From the NCBI GenBank assembly GCA_964649195.1, contig CAZYPK010000105.1:1-18471 (forward strand): a stretch of 18,471 nt of DNA, read 5' to 3'. The stretch is from JTS-RE9 sp964649195. Its GTDB lineage: Bacteria; Planctomycetota; Phycisphaerae; Phycisphaerales; Phycisphaeraceae. Position numbers and translations under genes: made by a program. How positions within the stretch are numbered: the stretch's first letter is position 1; every line of letters begins with the position of its first letter. Shown piece by piece: positions 14,901 to 18,471 of the stretch. The notes under the pieces are model-generated. The model was not told where the DNA came from. It was given only the letters and a program-made list of their open reading frames with translations, and made no database searches.

Positions 14901-15854
14901 CTGGGGGCCAGGTCGATGAAGTGGAAAGGTCAGGAGTTGAAACTCGAAACGACCGACTTCGAGTTTGATGTTGTCGCGGGAAAACTCGCCAACGTGAAAC
15001 CGATTCGTCGTCCGATCGCTCCGGTGATCTTCGGTCCTGCAGAAAATGTGTTCGTCGATTCACTCGATGTCACGATGCACTGCGACACACCGGGCGTGGA
15101 GATTCGCTACACGCTCGACGGCTCAGCGCCGCTGCCCACATCGCCGCTTTACGCCGGCCCGGTCACCATCAAGAGCGACGCCTTCATCCAGGCCCGTGCG
15201 TTTCGTCCCGGTATCAAGGCGATTCCCTTCACCACCGCCGGCGTCGATGTCACCGTGCCCAGCCACGCCCGGTTTCGCAGGATGGCTCTCCTGCCCGCGA
15301 TCACCTTGGATGAGTCGAAACTTCAACCGGGGCTGCGATGGGAACTGGTGCGCGATACCTGGTTCGCGCTGATGAGCCACCAGCCGCAGCCGCACATTCT
15401 GCCCGCGGTGAAGAAGGGAACCACGCGGAAGCTGCTTGATGTGTCGATGCGCGAAGGCGATGGCCCCTTCGGTGTCCGCTACGAAGGCTACCTGCTTCTG
15501 CCTGCCGATGGTGTTTACACCTTCCACGCGCCGCCGGAGTTTGTCGGAGCCAAGGCTGAGCCGGGGTACGACCTGCGTCTCTACATTGACGGCCACGAAT
15601 GGGACCTGGGCATGCAGGAACATGGCCGGGGACGATGGTCGATTCCGCTGGCCAGGGGCGCGCATCATCTGCGCGTCAGCTTCGTCGATGCCAGACATCT
15701 TGACCGCAAGTGTCACCAGCTCGGTCTGTGGCGCGGCTACCCGTCGCCTTGGGTGGTCTGGTCCGGTGAGGCTCCGGTCATTGATGTATCCGGGTCGGGC
15801 ATCCCCCGGCAGGCCATTCCCCAGGACTGGCTTCGACACCATGCCTTGCCATGA
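11994..15854 (+). CDS. Large secreted multidomain protein, probable heparinase II/III-type polysaccharide lyase
   Basis: 1,286 residues. The signal peptide is residues 1-21 (hydrophobic TMILLAL, cleavage near ASA). Residues about 22-150 look like a discoidin/F5-8-type carbohydrate-binding domain (NPWFEIDLGKTIAIDRLVVT at 101). Residues about 225-650 are mostly helical and resemble an alpha/alpha-toroid lyase domain, with FNHTFNALNAAYITARVLED (447 on) and EIGGMIPRPTIDNT (575 on). Then comes a beta-rich part with QGHGEANGRNWNTEYRYW (668 on), DYGYPLL and the later RLIVQVRPARLWLALDRI, in the order expected for a heparinase II/III-like C-terminal sheet. About 1009-1080 matches a chitobiase-C-like domain (EIRYTLDGSAPLPTSPLY), and about 1105-1240 is PA14-like. 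Candidate catalytic residues are N448, H449, H670, Y682 and Y687; substrate unknown. GGAG eight bases upstream supports the start. Confidence 0.7.
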   Translation: MRTISMFTMILLALRGGAASAAVEARHVRLEAPVSGRMVVHEIEVYAGILNVAGKNPAATTQGTGYRGVDINERKEGRRLIDGVKNLNERGITLDPGEGVNPWFEIDLGKTIAIDRLVVTQSPGLAYDDRGLRLVTLLDEKRRVVFSHKFDVRDAAAARGEASIEVKESKGALIGRVVPAGAREWAPIGELLDAKDQPEPPDAARRRQSFAARNEPDAIAALGKAFFARMDLSRPQLAAIRRRVESGDWQGALDAWRDRFFEQLARRRFLHEHAIAPRSYGAQAEDLKKNMAVTMGRDTAYAVKFEPGLIDWAYLPGLKTGAGVKSHEASLEPARFRTLVHYAQRSLLSEYREKGDVASLAQWTAISDDWGMHLKSDLARSTDDLRDFFVKEPVQHFNFFCHELAETARLRPAFVKQVPAATLARLLMPVLEEYGPAYWFVCRRTAFNHTFNALNAAYITARVLEDFHAGQQLDRENRRHWERIWSDNITRDGTMIEIGDEGHLDMHLRIGAFYIEMQRDPPDWFTPAFRARFEEGYAAATRYLVRHLTPNGLGHRFGFADQFDRVWKNTETVCEIGGMIPRPTIDNTAIMREPEVRNILQAVYGAALATDRMTPARKTAREKVIAYYGKDFALPQTVSDWMPYAGLHYLRRSWQPDASFMHVLSQAQGHGEANGRNWNTEYRYWDYGYPLLHAQPVTIDGHPQYPDHHRLTYRPGSKTERLTTAPPKPIDARWHTSPRFDLAETIYRGTYQTHSVDRKENRLDERGQPIENVTTQRLIVQVRPARLWLALDRIDWPGESKRTIDARSLLWHPTPDIKTPVKGKVQWDAVNQVVSLANGNTPGLALHHAGLDQVNMKTAENADSDRPRTDLFPHAFVATSATLRGTATGHAAFATLLEPRRRDGDAIIRSIARISDPEKVGFAVELNSGETLIWQAARQGTAALVGNDIDLQGEAMLVWSSGDEVAGLALGARSMKWKGQELKLETTDFEFDVVAGKLANVKPIRRPIAPVIFGPAENVFVDSLDVTMHCDTPGVEIRYTLDGSAPLPTSPLYAGPVTIKSDAFIQARAFRPGIKAIPFTTAGVDVTVPSHARFRRMALLPAITLDESKLQPGLRWELVRDTWFALMSHQPQPHILPAVKKGTTRKLLDVSMREGDGPFGVRYEGYLLLPADGVYTFHAPPEFVGAKAEPGYDLRLYIDGHEWDLGMQEHGRGRWSIPLARGAHHLRVSFVDARHLDRKCHQLGLWRGYPSPWVVWSGEAPVIDVSGSGIPRQAIPQDWLRHHALP

Positions 15855-15890
15855 TCAAGGGCACGTCCACCTGCGAACCTTGACGCACCC

Positions 15891-15896
15891 TACAAT
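15891..15896 (+). promoter_or_regulatory. Candidate -10 box for sppA
   Basis: TACAAT, 5 of 6 to consensus, 37 bp before the sppA ATG. No good -35 box is seen at 16-18 bp, so the call is weak. AGGA (15922-15925) lies seven bases before the ATG and supports that start. Confidence 0.3.
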
Positions 15897-15932
15897 GTCG
15901 GTATTCATCCACCTTCTCCCCAGGATTCACAC

Positions 15933-17021
15933 ATGGCCAGCCAACCTGACAACTCCGGACTCCGCCCGCTCACCGATGCCTCCGGTTCGCCGATCCCGGC
16001 GCAGTACGTCCTGGTCGCCCCCGCGCCGCCGCCGGCCAAGGGCAAGGGCGTGCTCTCCAAATTCTTCGGCGGGGCGCTGCTGTCGCTCTTCCTCCTTTCC
16101 GTGATCGCCAACTTCTATCTCGTCGGCTTCATCAGCCTGCTCACCGCCGGGCCGCACGAATCGCAGTACCTCGCCGGCGACACCAAGGAACGCATCGTCA
16201 TCATCCCCATCGAAGGCGTCATCTCCGAGGAGACGCAGACCTTCGTCCGCCAGGCTTTTCAAACCCTGGAAACGAACAAGAATTCGATGCCCCGCGCCAT
16301 CATCCTGCGCGTCGATTCGCCCGGCGGCTACGTCGGCCCTTCCGATCGCATCCTGCACGACATCGAAAACTTCAAGAAGAAACACCCCTCGATCCCCATC
16401 GTCGCCAGCTTCGGCTCCGTCGCGGCCAGCGGCGGGTATTACGTCTCGGCGGCCTGCGATCACATCATGGCCGAGCCGACCTGCACCACCGGATCGATCG
16501 GCGTGATCCTTCATGCCTTCACCTTCGGCAAGCTGCTGGACAACATCGGCGTCGAGCCGAAGGTCGTCGTCGCCGACGGCTCGCCCAAGAAGGATGTGGC
16601 CAACAACCCCTTCCGTCCGCTCAACGAGGCCGACGAGGCCAAACTCAAGGCCCTGCTCAACAACGCCCACGATCAGTTCGTCGCCGTCGTCACGCGCGGC
16701 CGGGCCAGGACGATTCTGACCGCCGATGAAGTCAAGGCGCTGGCCAACGGCGACACCTACAGCACCAGGGAAGCCATCGCCAACAAGCTCGTCGATGGTG
16801 AAGGCTACCTCGATGATGTGATCGAGGAGACGAAGAAACTCGCCAAGATCACCGGCAACCCCGTCATCACCTGGATGAAAGCCCCGCGCCAGTTCAGCCT
16901 CATGAACTCACTCGTGGGCCAGGCCTCATCCCCGCTGCCCCGGTCGGGCGAGGAGCTGCGCAACTGGCTCCGCGACGCCAGCCATCCGAGGCTGGAATAT
17001 CTGTGGGTGCCGGGGATGTGA
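15933..17021 (+). CDS. sppA: Signal peptide peptidase SppA, short form (peptidase family S49)
   Basis: 362 residues. A membrane-anchored serine protease that degrades cleaved signal peptides. It has a cytoplasmic-type N-terminal tail (1-44, Pro/Ala-rich), one membrane helix (about 46-72) and a single S49 domain (about 88-310). The nucleophile is S166 in SVAASGGYYVS, and the general base is most likely K220 in SPKKDVANNPFRP; their spacing of 54 is close to the Ser/Lys spacing in Bacillus SppA. LRVDSPGG (125-132) and TGSIGVI (186-192) are further family motifs. A C-terminal extension of about 40 residues follows. The length fits the short, Bacillus-like form and not the double-domain E. coli form. 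The TPR gene follows after 47 bp and may be independently transcribed. Confidence 0.92.
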   Translation: MASQPDNSGLRPLTDASGSPIPAQYVLVAPAPPPAKGKGVLSKFFGGALLSLFLLSVIANFYLVGFISLLTAGPHESQYLAGDTKERIVIIPIEGVISEETQTFVRQAFQTLETNKNSMPRAIILRVDSPGGYVGPSDRILHDIENFKKKHPSIPIVASFGSVAASGGYYVSAACDHIMAEPTCTTGSIGVILHAFTFGKLLDNIGVEPKVVVADGSPKKDVANNPFRPLNEADEAKLKALLNNAHDQFVAVVTRGRARTILTADEVKALANGDTYSTREAIANKLVDGEGYLDDVIEETKKLAKITGNPVITWMKAPRQFSLMNSLVGQASSPLPRSGEELRNWLRDASHPRLEYLWVPGM

Positions 17022-17034
17022 AAAAGCATCTGCT

Positions 17035-17062
17035 TTGATTCCTTCCACTCTTCCGCTACGCT
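17035..17062 (+). promoter_or_regulatory. Candidate promoter giving a leaderless TPR-protein mRNA
   Basis: TTGATT (17035-17040) and TACGCT (17057-17062) are 16 bp apart, matching 4 and 3 positions of the consensus boxes. Seven bases after the -10 is the ATG at 17069, so the transcript would begin at or next to the start codon. No Shine-Dalgarno is present, which is consistent with leaderless translation. The boxes are weak. Confidence 0.3.
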
Positions 17063-17068
17063 TCCCCC

Positions 17069-18136
17069 ATGACCGAACCCGCCCCCCAGTCTCCTGTGAA
17101 AACCGGCAGTTGGATTGTCGTCGTCATGGTGGCGATGGGCGCGGCGGCGGCGGCGGCGGCGTACATCTACTGGAACAACTTCGTCACCGTCAACGATGGC
17201 AAGGATCGCCGCGCCGGGCCGGACTTCGATCCCGAACAGGCCAACAAGGAACTGGCCCAGCTCGATGACGACCTGGCCGAGGCCAAGCGCATCCGACGGT
17301 TCGGGCCGATGCTCGACAAGGCCCGCGCCTTCGTCGCCCGCTACCCGAAATATCCCGCCGCCTACATGCTCCTCTCCAAGGTGCTCATCGAACTCAACGA
17401 CTGGCCCGCCGCCTACGAGGAGATTCAAAAAAGCCTGGCGCTGGCCGGCAACCAGCCCGAAGCCCACCGGCTGGCCGGCACCATGCAGTATGTGATGCGC
17501 GATTACGAGAAGGCCGAGGACCACTACCGCACCGCCCAGATCCTTCGGCCTGATGATCCGATCTACTCGGTCTATATCGCCCAGGTCTTCATCCGCACCA
17601 ACCGCCATGCCGAGGCGATGAAACTGCTGCTCGAAGTGATTCATCAGGATGCCAAATCGCACGAAGCGTACTCGACGCTCTGCGATCTTTTCATGGCCCA
17701 GAATGATCCGACGCGGGCGCTTCAGCAGATCGACAAGGCCCTGGACTTTGCCGCGACCAACGAGCGGGCGGTGGTGGTGCCTTATGTGGTCAAGCGGGCC
17801 CAGGTGCAGCGCCGCGCCCTCGATGCCGATGGCGCGATGCAGACGCTGACGGAACTGCTGCACGATGCGGAGATGTTTCACCCCAACGTGGCGAAGGAGA
17901 TTGCGGAAACCTGGGGCATGCTTGGGCACCCGGAGAAGGCGCTGGAGTTTTACGAAAAGGCCTGCGCCGCGATCCCCACCGACTGGCTGCTGCACGAAGG
18001 GGCCGTGGAATGGGCGCTCCGCGCGGGCAACCCCGATGCCGCCGGGCAGCACCTGCGCATCATCGAGCAGATCGACCCGCAACTGCCCGCCATCCCGGCG
18101 CTCAGGAAGCGCGTGAACGATGCCCGGAAGCAGTAA
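17069..18136 (+). CDS. Membrane-anchored TPR-repeat protein
   Basis: 355 residues. One N-terminal membrane helix (about 14-34: SWIVVVMVAMG followed by seven alanines), then a periplasmic or extracytoplasmic helical domain with TPR-like repeats of about 34 residues: YPKYPAAYMLLSKVLIELND, QPEAHRLAGTMQYVMRDYEKA, DPIYSVYIAQVFIRTNRHAEA, SHEAYSTLCDLFMAQNDPTRA, and a later GMLGHPEKALEFYEKACAAI. It is a protein-protein interaction scaffold; partners are unknown. The alanine run (25-31) is encoded by a pure (GCG)7 tract at 17141-17161. It has the same direction as sppA, 47 bp downstream of it, so a link to membrane proteolysis is possible but unproven. Confidence 0.82.
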   Translation: MTEPAPQSPVKTGSWIVVVMVAMGAAAAAAAYIYWNNFVTVNDGKDRRAGPDFDPEQANKELAQLDDDLAEAKRIRRFGPMLDKARAFVARYPKYPAAYMLLSKVLIELNDWPAAYEEIQKSLALAGNQPEAHRLAGTMQYVMRDYEKAEDHYRTAQILRPDDPIYSVYIAQVFIRTNRHAEAMKLLLEVIHQDAKSHEAYSTLCDLFMAQNDPTRALQQIDKALDFAATNERAVVVPYVVKRAQVQRRALDADGAMQTLTELLHDAEMFHPNVAKEIAETWGMLGHPEKALEFYEKACAAIPTDWLLHEGAVEWALRAGNPDAAGQHLRIIEQIDPQLPAIPALRKRVNDARKQ

Positions 18137-18145
18137 GCCGTCAAA

Positions 18146-18373
18146 CTCCAAATCACAATCACCAAATCTCAAACAAGCTCCAATTCCAAAGGAAAAAGGC
18201 GGAAATCATGTGCGATCCGCATTCCTTGTTTTGGGATTTTTGAATAACCCCTTCGCGTCCAAGCCGCTTGCGGCGTGGCAACGTACATCGGTGGAGTTAT
18301 TCGGAAGTCCCCTTTTTCATTTCCGCATTTTGGAGCTTGTTTGGAACTTGAGATTTGCCCTTTGGGATTTTCC
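18146..18373. repeat. Palindromic heptad-repeat element, copy C (after the TPR gene)
   Basis: The left arm has 7-bp units (caaatct, caaacaa, gctccaa at 18163-18183). The right arm, 18330-18357, reads ttggagc, ttgtttg, gaacttg, agatttg, which is the reverse complement of the left units plus one extra heptad (gaacttg, 18344-18350). Left-flank sequence 18146-18160 is identical to 1586-1600 of copy A. The core 18263-18291 matches copy B at 28 of 29 positions, and the TGAATAAC/GTTATTCGG inner arms flank it. It occupies most of the roughly 335-bp gene-free end of the window; 18374-18432 shows nothing recognisable. Confidence 0.88.
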
Positions 18374-18432
18374 AACGAAGGCGATTCGGAGAACCAAACG
18401 CCCCCCGGCCCGCCCGACAGGGTAAAAGCATA

Positions 18433-18471
18433 TGGGAGGGCGAGGCTCCCGCTGGGAGGGCGAGGCTCCCG
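18433..18471. repeat. Tandem 20-bp repeat TGGGAGGGCGAGGCTCCCGC, cut by the window edge
   Basis: Two copies, 18433-18452 and 18453-18471 (the second lacks its last base), with no mismatch. Each unit can form a small hairpin (GGGAG with CTCCC, loop GGCGAGG). The array probably continues to the right. I recall similar words in planctomycete intergenic DNA, but have not checked this. Confidence 0.85.

Noticed and set aside
17141..17161. Phase-variable (GCG)7 microsatellite in the TPR gene
   Set aside because: Unit changes would stay in frame and only alter the alanine run in the membrane helix, so phase switching is not expected.
16805..18172. Minus-strand open frame of 455 codons opposite sppA and the TPR gene
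   Set aside because: Antisense shadow spanning two real genes; no recognisable domain.

Overview
The window looks like chromosomal DNA of a GC-rich planctomycete, tentatively class Phycisphaerae. The main evidence is a 1,048-residue secreted protein with a beta-propeller, HEAT-type repeats and a C-terminal CxxCH haem site, an architecture typical of the Planctomycetota/Verrucomicrobiota group. Other support comes from many secreted or large hypothetical-type proteins, few strong Shine-Dalgarno sites, and intergenic regions full of short palindromic repeats. The class-level placement is inference, because no rRNA lies in the window.

Layout, left to right. (1) 1-768, minus strand: the N-terminal 256 residues of aconitase AcnA, interrupted in frame by an array of 7-bp repeats. 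Its promoter region carries a perfect inverted repeat. (2) 994-1329, minus strand: a small secreted Gly/Tyr/Pro/His-rich protein with its own terminator. (3) 1754-4172, plus strand: rnpA, yidD and a YihY/BrkB-family membrane protein, separated by long inverted-repeat elements. rpmH and yidC, the usual neighbours of rnpA-yidD, are absent. (4) 4465-6372, plus strand: a HEAT-repeat lipoprotein, convergent with (5) 6453-9599, minus strand: the PVC-type propeller/cytochrome c protein. A hairpin repeat lies exactly between them. (6) 9716-11641, plus strand: a tight cluster of a VTT/DedA (YqaA-like) membrane protein, a DUF433 protein and galE, the last two overlapping by 4 nt. (7) 11994-15854, plus strand: a 1,286-residue secreted multidomain protein resembling heparinase II/III-type polysaccharide lyases. 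(8) 15933-18136, plus strand: an SppA-type signal peptide peptidase and a membrane-anchored TPR protein. (9) 18137-18471: repeats only.

The most unusual feature is a set of modular palindromic repeat elements. Their outer arms are degenerate arrays with 7-bp (once 8-bp) periodicity, arranged as inverted repeats around small exchangeable hairpin modules. Instances lie at 1583-1726, 2132-2271, 2495-2588, 4173-4350, 6385-6449 (core only) and 18146-18373, and a one-armed array lies inside acnA (129-184). Different elements have different arm words but share core modules. One array adds about 20 residues to aconitase, and another supplies the C-terminal tail of RnpA. I regard this as the main candidate for an undescribed system; no mobilising enzyme is encoded in the window.

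Functionally, the genes are mostly housekeeping (TCA cycle, RNase P, membrane protein insertion, sugar nucleotide metabolism, membrane proteolysis) together with planctomycete-type envelope and carbohydrate-degradation proteins. There is no phage, CRISPR array, tRNA, rRNA or recognisable transposase.
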